Of a stretch of DNA of 64,000 nt, positions 52,432 through 60,387 are shown one piece after another. Below the pieces are notes generated by a model, which made no database searches, was not told where the DNA came from, and saw only the letters and a list, made by a program, of their open reading frames with translations. The first letter of the stretch is position 1; every line of letters starts with the position of its first letter. The position numbers and the translations under genes are program-made. Source of the stretch: Candidatus Poribacteria bacterium (GTDB lineage Bacteria; Poribacteria; WGA-4E; WGA-3G); NCBI GenBank assembly GCA_026706025.1, contig JAPOZO010000031.1, positions 41,795 to 105,794 on the forward strand, in the 5' to 3' direction.

Positions 52432-54537
52432 ATGACAATAAAAGAAAAAATGTGTAAATCATTGTGGTTTCAGTTGTTCCTCGCGTCCGTTGTGGGCATA
52501 CTTTTCTATAATGCTTCCGTCCATACAGAAGATGCTGAGGACTGGATGCCGGATCCTGCGCTCCGCGAGGCTGTCCGTGAGAAACTCCGAATCCCTGATG
52601 GTATACCGATACATCCCGCAGATATGGCAGCATTAACAGTTCTGCTGGCAGAACGCGATATTCAGAGTTTAAAAGGACTCGAATATGCCATCAATCTTGA
52701 ATTCTTGCATATCAGTAGGTGTGAAGTCTCAGAGTTAACACCGCTTGCAGGACTTGAGAATTTACAGGTCTTGAAGTTGTATAATAATCGCATCACGGAT
52801 ATTACACCCCTTTCTGGGTTGGTGAACCTACAACACTTGGGATTACAAAACAATCAGATTTCAGATATTACACCCCTTTCTGGGTTGGTAAACCTACGAC
52901 ACTTGAAAATACACGGCAATCAGATTTCAGATATTTCACCGCTCGCGGGGTTGGTAAACCTACAAGAATTGGAAGTGGGACACAATCAAGTTGTGGATGT
53001 TTCTCCGCTCGCAGGATTGATAGGGCTACGACACCTGAATTTAGAGCATAATCTTATCTCGGATTTGACACCCCTCGTGCCTCTAACGAATTTGGAAATC
53101 CTTTTGATATTTGGCAATCCTATTCCATTAGGAAACCAAGTCACGGTAGAAGTTCCACATCTGAAAGCAGCGGTCGCTGGTGCTATTTGTGAGATTCCAG
53201 TACCTTCCTATACAACTCCCGTGACAGAACGTATAAACACTCGCAACTACCCCTCTGCTTTCCTGTCGCATAAGAGAGCGGGCGACCCTGAACAATATCC
53301 AAGTACATTCGATCAGTTCATCCGCTACGATTTCTCTTTCAGGTCTGAACCGTTCCATCCACTGACTAATCTACATACCTTTAATTCTCCATTTGGTGGT
53401 GCGGTCCGGGGTGGGGACCTTGGTGCTATGGCAAAACTCCCAGAAATTCATAGGGATGCGATTCGTGAAAATCCGAATATGATATTCATTGTTGAGATCG
53501 CATATTTCGATGGTCGTTTTTTAAATCTTCCTGACGATTCACCGTATTGGTTCCGAAATCCCGACGGTTCGATAGCCGTTCGTGAATGGTACATAGATGA
53601 GTCCGGGAACCTGGATGGAGAACGCCTTGTCAATTTCACACATCCCGATGTTATCGAAATAATAATTCAGCGAACAATTGCAATTGCAAAGTGCGGACTG
53701 TACGATGGTATCTGGCTGGATCGTTGGCACCCTGATTTTGGTGGTGAACTGAGTCATCTCGTCTCACCAGAAGCTGAACGGAATGCAAGGCTCCAAATAC
53801 TTCAAGGCATCCGGGCAAATGTCCGAGAAGATTTTTTGATTATAATCAATTCAAGGCGAGAATTTCCGCATTTTGCGCCGTATATCAATGGTGTTTTTAT
53901 AGAAGCGCACGAGCCAAATCCAATCTACACATATAAAGATTTGTATCGTTTTGAGAATCTTATAGAGTGGTATGAATCGAACTTGAGAGAACCCGCTTTT
54001 ACACTCTTATGGGGTCAAGCGGCGCATAAACCTCCAAGAAGCCAACGCGTAATGCGCCTCTTTACAACGTTGAGCCTGACACATTCAAATGGATATGTGT
54101 CCCTGAGTGCGGAACCTCATCCCCTTGTAACCTACTATTATGACTTCTGGGATGCGGACTTGGGCCGTCCGGTCGGTGGTGATGAAACGAAAGCGCAGCT
54201 TTATGAGAATCGCGAGGGGTTGTTTATCCGAGAGTTCACTAACGGCTGGGCGGTCTATAATCGGAGTGGTGCAGCACAAGAGATAGAACTTCCGCAGGCG
54301 GTTTCCGGCTGGTCGAGTGGTGTAAAAGATAAACGTCGGCATACGTTGGCGGATTTGGACGGCGAGATTTATTTGAAAGTAGGAACGCCTCTTACTGTGG
54401 ATGTCAATAATGATGGCGTTGTGAATATACAAGATCTGGTGATTGTGGCGAATGCGTTGGGGGAAACGGAACCCGATCTGAATGGTGATGGCATTGTCAA
54501 TATCCAGGATTTAGTGATTGTCGCAAATGCATTTTGA
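52432..54537 (+). CDS. Secreted LRR-glycosidase-like-dockerin protein 2
   Basis: A 701-residue paralogue of the preceding protein, 16 bases downstream and probably co-transcribed. Order: signal peptide (FQLFLASVVGILFYNASVH), EDWMPDPALREAVREKLR, about seven LRRs, TIM-barrel domain with DGIWLDRW (Asp430) and NGVFIEAHE, C-terminal sandwich and two dockerin repeats. Bases 54169-54473 are identical to 52047-52351 in copy 1 while the rest has diverged, showing recent recombination. The His-rich loop is absent (SAEPHPLVTYYYDFWD). The substrate is unknown. The C-terminal dockerin-like repeats may attach the protein to an unidentified cohesin or surface partner. Confidence 0.82.
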   Translation: MTIKEKMCKSLWFQLFLASVVGILFYNASVHTEDAEDWMPDPALREAVREKLRIPDGIPIHPADMAALTVLLAERDIQSLKGLEYAINLEFLHISRCEVSELTPLAGLENLQVLKLYNNRITDITPLSGLVNLQHLGLQNNQISDITPLSGLVNLRHLKIHGNQISDISPLAGLVNLQELEVGHNQVVDVSPLAGLIGLRHLNLEHNLISDLTPLVPLTNLEILLIFGNPIPLGNQVTVEVPHLKAAVAGAICEIPVPSYTTPVTERINTRNYPSAFLSHKRAGDPEQYPSTFDQFIRYDFSFRSEPFHPLTNLHTFNSPFGGAVRGGDLGAMAKLPEIHRDAIRENPNMIFIVEIAYFDGRFLNLPDDSPYWFRNPDGSIAVREWYIDESGNLDGERLVNFTHPDVIEIIIQRTIAIAKCGLYDGIWLDRWHPDFGGELSHLVSPEAERNARLQILQGIRANVREDFLIIINSRREFPHFAPYINGVFIEAHEPNPIYTYKDLYRFENLIEWYESNLREPAFTLLWGQAAHKPPRSQRVMRLFTTLSLTHSNGYVSLSAEPHPLVTYYYDFWDADLGRPVGGDETKAQLYENREGLFIREFTNGWAVYNRSGAAQEIELPQAVSGWSSGVKDKRRHTLADLDGEIYLKVGTPLTVDVNNDGVVNIQDLVIVANALGETEPDLNGDGIVNIQDLVIVANAF

Positions 54538-54538
54538 T

Positions 54539-54693
54539 AGGACTTACGCAAGGCGCAATAATGCACTTCGCATTTGGGCGAGTACGCCGCAGAATTGCGC
54601 CACTACGAACCGGATCGCCTTTGAGAAACACACATATTTCTAAGGTTCATCTGTTTGTAGTGATGCGATTTATCGCATCTCTGCGTAAGTCCT
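54539..54693. mobile_element. MITE-like element with perfect 12-bp terminal inverted repeats
   Basis: A 155-base element bounded by AGGACTTACGCA and TGCGTAAGTCCT. The core has GGGCGAGTACGCCGCA, shared with the repeat at 3180-3240 and, inverted, with 18113-18226. It starts one base after the stop codon of copy 2 and splits the array between copies 2 and 3. A sequence AGGACTTATG at about 29065 may be a remnant. Confidence 0.82.
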
Positions 54694-54720
54694 GTTTGAA
54701 AAAGGAGATTACATTATCTT

Positions 54721-56973
54721 ATGACAATGAGAAAAATATATCGTCCATCATTATGGTTTCAGTTGTGCCTCGCGTCCGTTGTGGGCATACTCGTCTATAA
54801 TGCTTTTACCTATGCGGAAGATGCCGAAGATTGGATGCCGGATCCCCACCTACAACATGCCATCCGTGAAGCACTCGAAATCCCTGATGGTATACCGATA
54901 CATCCCGCAGATATAGCGGAATTATCCCATCTACATCTAATAACAGAACACAATATTCAGCGTTTGAAAGGGCTCGAACATGCCGTGAACCTTAGGGACT
55001 TGATTATCGACAGAAGTGAAGTCTCAGATTTAGCACCCCTTGCAGGACTTGAGAATCTACAGGCCTTAAGGTTGAATTATAATCGCATCACGGATATTTC
55101 ACCCCTTTCTGGGTTGGTGAACCTACAACGCTTGCAATTGCACAACAATCAAATTGTAGACATTTCACCGCTCGCAGGATTGATAGGGCTACGAGACTTA
55201 CGAATGAAAAGCAATGAAGTTGTGGATATTTCACCCCTTTCTGGATTGGTAAACCTACAATGCTTGAAATTACATGACAATCAGATTTCAGATTTGACAC
55301 CGCTTGTGGGATTGATAGGGCTACAGGAACTTCGTTTAGGGAGTAGTTTGATCTCGGATTTGACACCGCTGGCAAACTTACAAAACCTCAGAGTATTAAG
55401 TCTACAGGGCGAGCAGATTTCAGATGTTTCACCCCTTGCGGGATTGGTAGGGCTACAGGAACTTATTTTAGAGAATAACGCCATCTCAGATTTCACGCCC
55501 CTTGTGAGTCTAACGAATTTAAAAACCTTTGTTATCTATCCGAATCCGATTCCATTAGGGAACCAATTTATAGGTATAGACGCATCGCATCTTCAGGCAG
55601 CAGAAGAAAATTTTATCTGTGAACACCCAAGACCTTCCTATACAGTCCCTGTGGCGGAACGACTTAACAATCGCGACTATCCGTCTGTTTTTCTGACACA
55701 TAAAAGGAGCAACTATGAAGAAGATCCGGATCCATTCAATCAGTTGGTCCACTACGATTTCTCTTTCATGTTCGAGCCGTTCCATCCACTTGTTCATCCA
55801 CGTACCTTTAATTCTCCATTTGGTGGTGCGGTACGGACTGGATCGCATGAAACGATAGCACATCTCTCACACGTCCATAGGGAGGCGATCCGTGAAAATC
55901 CGAATATGATATTTATTGTTGAGATTCCATATTTCGATGGGCGTTTCTTCAACCTTCCTGAAGACTCGCCTTATTGGTTCCGAAATCCTGACGGTTCGAT
56001 AGCGCGTCGTTTATGGAAAGTAGATCGTCTCGGTAACGAATATTGGGAACCCCTTCTCAATTTTACACATCCCGATGTTATCGAAATAATAATTCAACAA
56101 ACTGTTGCGATTGCAAAGTGTGGACTCTATGATGGTATCTGGCTGGATCGCTGGAAGGAGTTGGAGGGCGATTTTCGTGGCGAACTCAGCCATCTCGTAA
56201 CGAAAGAAGATGAACTGAATGCAAGGCTCCAAATACTTCAAGGGATCCGTGAGGCTGTCTCAGATGATTTTTTGATTATGGTCAATTCAAAGGCAGAACT
56301 TCCACAGTCTGCGCCGTATATCAATGGTGTTTTTATAGAAGCTGGTGCTCCAAAATCAATCTACACACATAAAGCTTTGTATCATTTTGAGAACATTATA
56401 AAGTGGTATGAATCGAACTTGCGAGAACCCGCCTTTACACTCTTGTGGGGGGCCGTTGACCATAAACCTCCAACAAGCCAACGCACGGTGCGTCAGTTTA
56501 CAACGCTCAGCCTCACGCATTCAGATGGGTATGTCAACGTGAGTTCGGGTACTCCGGATGGTAGGAGTCTTTGGTATGATTTCTGGGATGCGCCTTTGGG
56601 TCGTCCGATCGGTGGCGACGAAACCAAAGCGCAGCTTTATGAGGATCGCGAGGGGTTGTTCATTCGCGAGTTCACTAACGGCTGGGCGGTGTATAATCGG
56701 TCTGGTAAGGAACAGGAGATAGAACTTCCACAGGCGGTTTCCAGCTGGTCAAGCGGTGTGGAGCATCAACGTCGGCATACTTTGGCAGATTTGGATGGTG
56801 AGATTTATTTGAAGGCGGAACTCCTTCCTACGGTGGATGTCAATCGTGATGGTATTGTGAATATACAAGACTTAGTTATTGTCGCGAATGCCCTTGGGGA
56901 AGCGGAACCGGATCTGAATGGTGATGGTGTTGTGAATATACAGGATTTGGTGATTGTCGCGAATGCGTTTTGA
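54721..56973 (+). CDS. Secreted LRR-glycosidase-like-dockerin protein 3
   Basis: A 750-residue paralogue with the same order as copies 1 and 2 but about eight to nine LRRs (two more). TIM-barrel domain with DGIWLDRW (Asp476) and NGVFIEAGA; dockerin repeats at the end (DVNRDGIVNIQDL, DLNGDGVVNIQDL). Bases 54892-55230 are identical to 50466-50804 of copy 1, whereas the C-terminal half is closer to copy 2, so this gene is a mosaic. An AAGGAG site lies 13 bases before the ATG, an unusually long gap; the second ATG two codons later is possible. Confidence 0.82.
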   Translation: MTMRKIYRPSLWFQLCLASVVGILVYNAFTYAEDAEDWMPDPHLQHAIREALEIPDGIPIHPADIAELSHLHLITEHNIQRLKGLEHAVNLRDLIIDRSEVSDLAPLAGLENLQALRLNYNRITDISPLSGLVNLQRLQLHNNQIVDISPLAGLIGLRDLRMKSNEVVDISPLSGLVNLQCLKLHDNQISDLTPLVGLIGLQELRLGSSLISDLTPLANLQNLRVLSLQGEQISDVSPLAGLVGLQELILENNAISDFTPLVSLTNLKTFVIYPNPIPLGNQFIGIDASHLQAAEENFICEHPRPSYTVPVAERLNNRDYPSVFLTHKRSNYEEDPDPFNQLVHYDFSFMFEPFHPLVHPRTFNSPFGGAVRTGSHETIAHLSHVHREAIRENPNMIFIVEIPYFDGRFFNLPEDSPYWFRNPDGSIARRLWKVDRLGNEYWEPLLNFTHPDVIEIIIQQTVAIAKCGLYDGIWLDRWKELEGDFRGELSHLVTKEDELNARLQILQGIREAVSDDFLIMVNSKAELPQSAPYINGVFIEAGAPKSIYTHKALYHFENIIKWYESNLREPAFTLLWGAVDHKPPTSQRTVRQFTTLSLTHSDGYVNVSSGTPDGRSLWYDFWDAPLGRPIGGDETKAQLYEDREGLFIREFTNGWAVYNRSGKEQEIELPQAVSSWSSGVEHQRRHTLADLDGEIYLKAELLPTVDVNRDGIVNIQDLVIVANALGEAEPDLNGDGVVNIQDLVIVANAF

Positions 56974-57558
56974 AAACCGCTTGTGCTAATTGTTTGACAG
57001 AGGCATTATGTAGCATAGGAGACCGTTAGTCTCCTGTGCCATAAGACGCACAATCTCACAAATGATGCTACAAAATCAACGATAGGGCACATCTTTAAGG
57101 AACCCAAGCCAATTAACTGAGGGTGTTTCATTGTCTGAAAACCCTTCATTGCAAGCAAATTTCATCCTCAATCTTTCCCATCATCAATATTTTCGTGCTT
57201 GCCCTCATTTCGTCCTCACCTCGTTCTCATCTCATTCTCATTACGCAACATTTAATCGGATGCAAATAAGAACGTCTGTAGCGTTGTGTGCTAACACTTC
57301 CGGACTTTACATAATTGACGGTTTATCACGTCCTGAAACCTAACCTTCCTTCCGGATAACCGTTAAAAAATAGAAATTTTCATTTTTTTTCAGATTATGC
57401 ACGTTTTCCCTACCCAAATTACGTCTTTAGAAATCAAGCGATAAAACAATCGTTTTGTTTACTGATTTTCGTTTATAGCAAAATCCGAAAATAAGTTTAC
57501 ACTTGTCCCATAGAAAACTGTTGGTTTCCTGTGCCATTTCATAGAGGTTATTATAAAT
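56974..57558. other. Spacer with duplicated hairpins and conserved upstream element
   Basis: 585 bases with no convincing gene. Two related hairpins occur at 57014-57038 (CATAGGAGAC, loop CGTTA, GTCTCCTGTG) and 57509-57533 (CATAGAAAAC, loop TGTTG, GTTTCCTGTG), both followed by CCAT. One base pair differs in a compensating way (G-C to A-T). Copy B of the upstream element lies at 57375-57475. Confidence 0.55.
57375..57475 (+). repeat. 101-bp upstream repeat, copy B
   Basis: Nearly identical to 58175-58274 (copy C). Both run from AATTTTCATTTTTTT through GATTATGCACGTTTTCC, ACGTCTTTAGAAATCAAGCG, AAACAATCG and end TTCGTTTA. AAACAA ... TTGTTT is a small inverted repeat. Each copy lies upstream of a small membrane protein gene (84 and 46 bases before the start). 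The left half matches copy A before the sigma fusion. Confidence 0.75.
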
Positions 57559-57810
57559 ATGTTTCTGAAAACAAACGCCCTCATCACCAAACGATCCAAA
57601 CTTCTGCTTGGGGTCTTTATATTTTTCAATATGTGTGTGTTTAGATTTGCTTCAGGACCTGTCGAAGCTGTTAGTGGTGGTTTAGTTGCTGTCGGCATAT
57701 TGGTACTCATGATTATGGAGTCCAAGATCGGTATGATTGTCGTAGGGTCGCTGATAGTCGGTAGCGGATCATTTCTGTTCGGACACATGCTCGGAAGACT
57801 TTTAGGATGA
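57559..57810 (+). CDS. Small membrane protein of unknown function
   Basis: An 83-residue protein with two or three hydrophobic segments (LLLGVFIFFNMCVFRFASGP, AVSGGLVAVGILVLMIMES, GMIVVGSLIVGSGSFLFGHM). I recognise no family. It follows upstream repeat copy B and overlaps the next small frame by four bases (ATGA). A real gene is likely but not certain. Confidence 0.5.
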   Translation: MFLKTNALITKRSKLLLGVFIFFNMCVFRFASGPVEAVSGGLVAVGILVLMIMESKIGMIVVGSLIVGSGSFLFGHMLGRLLG

Positions 57811-58067
57811 AGAAAACAACTCTAACCATTCTCATTATTGTTTCTCTAATCGGATTTATTGCTGGATACCTCACAGCTGTACTGCCCTGTGATCATTGCA
57901 AAATTGTGGTTTTGAAGGTAGGAAGGCAGCGGGTTTGGGTGGAAAGATTTGAGAACGCGGACAATCATGTGTGTTGGTTACAGTTTATAGTAAAACCTAA
58001 AAATAAAGAGACACTTTACCTCCCCCCGGTAGGGTTTTTGATAGGGTGTTTCTTCGCGGTTTCCTAA
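57807..58067 (+). CDS. Small membrane protein, possibly ending in a repeat
   Basis: An 86-residue frame overlapping the previous gene by ATGA. The start MKKTTLTILIIVSLIGFIAG is a membrane helix or signal anchor; the middle has CDHCKIVVLKVGRQRVWVER. The last ~25 residues are coded by an interspersed repeat (GGTAGGGTTTTTGATAGGGT ... TTTCCTAACCG, about 58024-58072), so the original end may have been replaced by the insertion. Confidence 0.4.
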   Translation: MKKTTLTILIIVSLIGFIAGYLTAVLPCDHCKIVVLKVGRQRVWVERFENADNHVCWLQFIVKPKNKETLYLPPVGFLIGCFFAVS

Positions 58068-58174
58068 CCGAACCGGTGTGGAGTGTCCTGTTAATTCTAA
58101 ACTTTACTATAAAATGTGTTATACTTCATGATTACGACAAGCATCAATCTTTCCGAAGAGAGACAACCATAAAT

Positions 58175-58274
58175 AATTTTCATTTTTTTCAGATTATGCA
58201 CGTTTTCCGCATCAAAATTACGTCTTTAGAAATCAAGCGATAAAACAATCGCTTTGTTTACTGATTTTCGTTTA
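58175..58274 (+). repeat. 100-bp upstream repeat, copy C
   Basis: Second copy of the 57375-57475 repeat, ending 46 bases before the start codon of the Gly/Ser-repeat membrane protein. It differs at a few bases in the middle (CCGCATCAAAATTA against CCCTACCCAAATTA). The doubled upstream position suggests a shared promoter or operator. Confidence 0.75.
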
Positions 58275-58320
58275 AGGTTTTAAAGGCTTAACATTACGGT
58301 TGTATGCAGAGGAGAAAAAG

Positions 58321-58953
58321 ATGTCAAAAACTTTTAACTCGGAAACTTTTCAAAAAACGTTTGACGCGTATGTCCGAAAGTGGCATATATCGGAAGCAGT
58401 TTTATTGATTGTGGCTTTCCTGCCTTTCTTGGCGTACGGCATAGTGAAATGTTTGGAATTTTCCAAAATAGAAATTACACCATTTCTAAATGCCTGGCAT
58501 TCATGGGTACCTATCTTGGGTGACATAACTTTTGGGGCAGTAGCATCTGGTCTTATCTCTTTTGGATCAATCTCTTTTGGAGCGATCTCCTTTGGAGCGA
58601 TCTCTTTTGGACTTGTTTCGATTGGTGCTATTTCCTTTGGTTGCATAGCTATTGGCAGTTCATCTTGCGGAATCATCTCGATCGGTGTAACATCCGCGGG
58701 CGTTTTTGCTTTTGGAAATGCCTCCGCTGCTGGACTTATCGCCATTTCTACAGGTTCAACCGGGGTAACGCCCCGGGTTGGTGGCACTGCTTTTGGGATT
58801 ATAGCGATCGGTCGGCATGCAAACGGCGTATACACGCTTTCCTATGACAGAAAAGGCAACGGTGTTTATCAGTTTTCACCGGAACGTCAAGATATAGAGG
58901 CTGTTGCACTGTTTACTCGCTGTCTCCGAAAGTTTAAGAAGGTGTATGCATAA
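58321..58953 (+). CDS. Membrane protein with tandem Gly-x-Ile-Ser-Phe repeats
   Basis: A 210-residue protein. After an N-terminal helix (AVLLIVAFLPFLAYGIVK) comes a run of about 18 five-residue repeats of the form (I/V)SFGA/IAIGS from residue ~65 to ~155 (ISFGSISFGAISFGAISFG). At the DNA level this is a 15-base tandem period at 58557-58650. The repeats would suit a right-handed beta-solenoid with a small-residue face, or a membrane-embedded Gly-zipper. A charged C-terminus follows. GAGGAG precedes the ATG. Function unknown. Confidence 0.65.
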   Translation: MSKTFNSETFQKTFDAYVRKWHISEAVLLIVAFLPFLAYGIVKCLEFSKIEITPFLNAWHSWVPILGDITFGAVASGLISFGSISFGAISFGAISFGLVSIGAISFGCIAIGSSSCGIISIGVTSAGVFAFGNASAAGLIAISTGSTGVTPRVGGTAFGIIAIGRHANGVYTLSYDRKGNGVYQFSPERQDIEAVALFTRCLRKFKKVYA

Positions 58954-59023
58954 CCGCCTTAAACTGACATGCGGAACAACCGTTCAAGGTTTTTGAAGAC
59001 CTAACACTTGGAGGTAATTAAAG

Positions 59024-60331
59024 ATGATCAGCAGAATTAAACACGCCATCGTGGTATTATTTGTCCTTGGTAATTTTTCTCTCGCTTTCGCTGCGCCGCC
59101 TGAGGTGACACGCTTTACCTTAAGTAACGGCATTAAGGTCGTCAATCTCTACGTTGAGGATTCCACGGATGTCGGAATTTTCAGTTATTTGCCCCTCGGA
59201 CTTGTTGCTGATGGTAAGGCAAAAACACAGTGGAGCCATCTCATTGAGCATCTGGTATTACGCACCACGGGACCCATTAGCAATTATATGGAACGTAATG
59301 GGCAAACAACGTACCATGGAATGCATCTGGACTTTATGGGCACAACGGACAATTGGGAGCAAGGTTTAGAATTGCAAACCAAATGGCTGTCCAATTCTCC
59401 ACTTTCAGAAACGGATTTAGTTGAAGAATTACCCAGAGCCTTAAGTGAACTCGACTTTGTTACCAATAATCTGCATACCGGGCTCTTCGCTATGGCAGCG
59501 TGGAACCAAGTTTTTCGGCATGGCGAAACCGATATAGCGATGCGCGGTGCGATTGAATCCGCCGAGTTGAATGAGCTACAAGCATACAGAAACCGCCACT
59601 TGGTCCACGCAGATCGCGTGCTTTTATGTGTCATCGGTGGGATTGCATCCGAAACATTGCAAACAGCAATGGAAGAACAACTCGGGCAAATTAAATTAAC
59701 TGCTAACACGCTTCCGAGTGCAACAACACCAGCAGCGGAAAACAATCGGCGTGCTACTTGGGACGTGAACGTAACGCATTATATGGAAACTTATGCAATT
59801 CCGAACGCAACACATGAACACTACCCTGCGTTTTTTGTAGCGAATGTGCTTTTGAATCAATCACTCATGATGGATTCGGAGCTAAAGCAGCTGACGGGTA
59901 GTATCTTCTGCGGTGTAGATCTCATCACGCCCGAACAGACATATTTGTTCGTCACAGCGGCACTCAAACCGGATTCAGATATAGAAAAGGTTCAGCAGCG
60001 GATTGGGCAGCTGATAAACCCGTTAAAACAGCCAGAGAACAATTGGCAGGTTGCAATGATGGCTCCAGCACTCTCCCAGCAATTCAGTGCACCCATGGAT
60101 ATAGAGATGGTAATGCAGCAGCACAAACCTGCAGGTATGACAGAAACTATGATGCTTGGGAACCTGGGTTTACAGTGGGGTTTGCTTGAATACCAACATG
60201 GTGATGCCTTACCTACGTTTGCGAACGCGCTTGCCAATGTCTCAGCGGATGATGTCGCCGATGTTGTTAATCGGTATCTCACCGAAGATGCGCGGATGAC
60301 GTTAGTTCTCACACCGCGGGCATCGGAGTGA
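59024..60331 (+). CDS. Exported M16 (insulinase-like) peptidase domain protein
   Basis: A 435-residue protein with a signal peptide (AIVVLFVLGNFSLAFA) and one M16B-like unit of two half-domains. The inverted zinc motif HxxEH is intact as HLIEH (residues 72-76), and the later Glu142 in RALSELDF is a candidate third ligand. In M16 enzymes these give zinc-dependent peptide cleavage, often as a dimer with a second M16 subunit. The following gene codes for an ECF sigma factor fused to a paralogous M16 domain, only 56 bases downstream in the same direction, so both are probably one transcript. GGAGGTAA precedes the ATG. Confidence 0.85.
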   Translation: MISRIKHAIVVLFVLGNFSLAFAAPPEVTRFTLSNGIKVVNLYVEDSTDVGIFSYLPLGLVADGKAKTQWSHLIEHLVLRTTGPISNYMERNGQTTYHGMHLDFMGTTDNWEQGLELQTKWLSNSPLSETDLVEELPRALSELDFVTNNLHTGLFAMAAWNQVFRHGETDIAMRGAIESAELNELQAYRNRHLVHADRVLLCVIGGIASETLQTAMEEQLGQIKLTANTLPSATTPAAENNRRATWDVNVTHYMETYAIPNATHEHYPAFFVANVLLNQSLMMDSELKQLTGSIFCGVDLITPEQTYLFVTAALKPDSDIEKVQQRIGQLINPLKQPENNWQVAMMAPALSQQFSAPMDIEMVMQQHKPAGMTETMMLGNLGLQWGLLEYQHGDALPTFANALANVSADDVADVVNRYLTEDARMTLVLTPRASE

Positions 60332-60387
60332 TATAAGACATTAGCAGCAATGCTGTTGTTTGTGTTGATGCATTATGGAGAGCCCTG

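Noticed and set aside
50310..56973. Dockerin repeats as evidence for a cellulosome
   Set aside because: No cohesin or scaffoldin is in the window, and such C-terminal repeats are common on unrelated secreted proteins in this lineage; anchoring partner unknown.
57131..57343. 70-codon frame in the spacer after the third LRR protein
   Set aside because: No ribosome-binding site or motif; lies between duplicated hairpins and the upstream repeat.
58046..58243. 65-codon frame overlapping the second small membrane protein
   Set aside because: Consists of interspersed repeat and upstream repeat copy C.
58954..59023. GGAACAACC before the M16 gene as an ECF -35 box
   Set aside because: No CGTC-type -10 box lies at the required distance, so it is not called a promoter.
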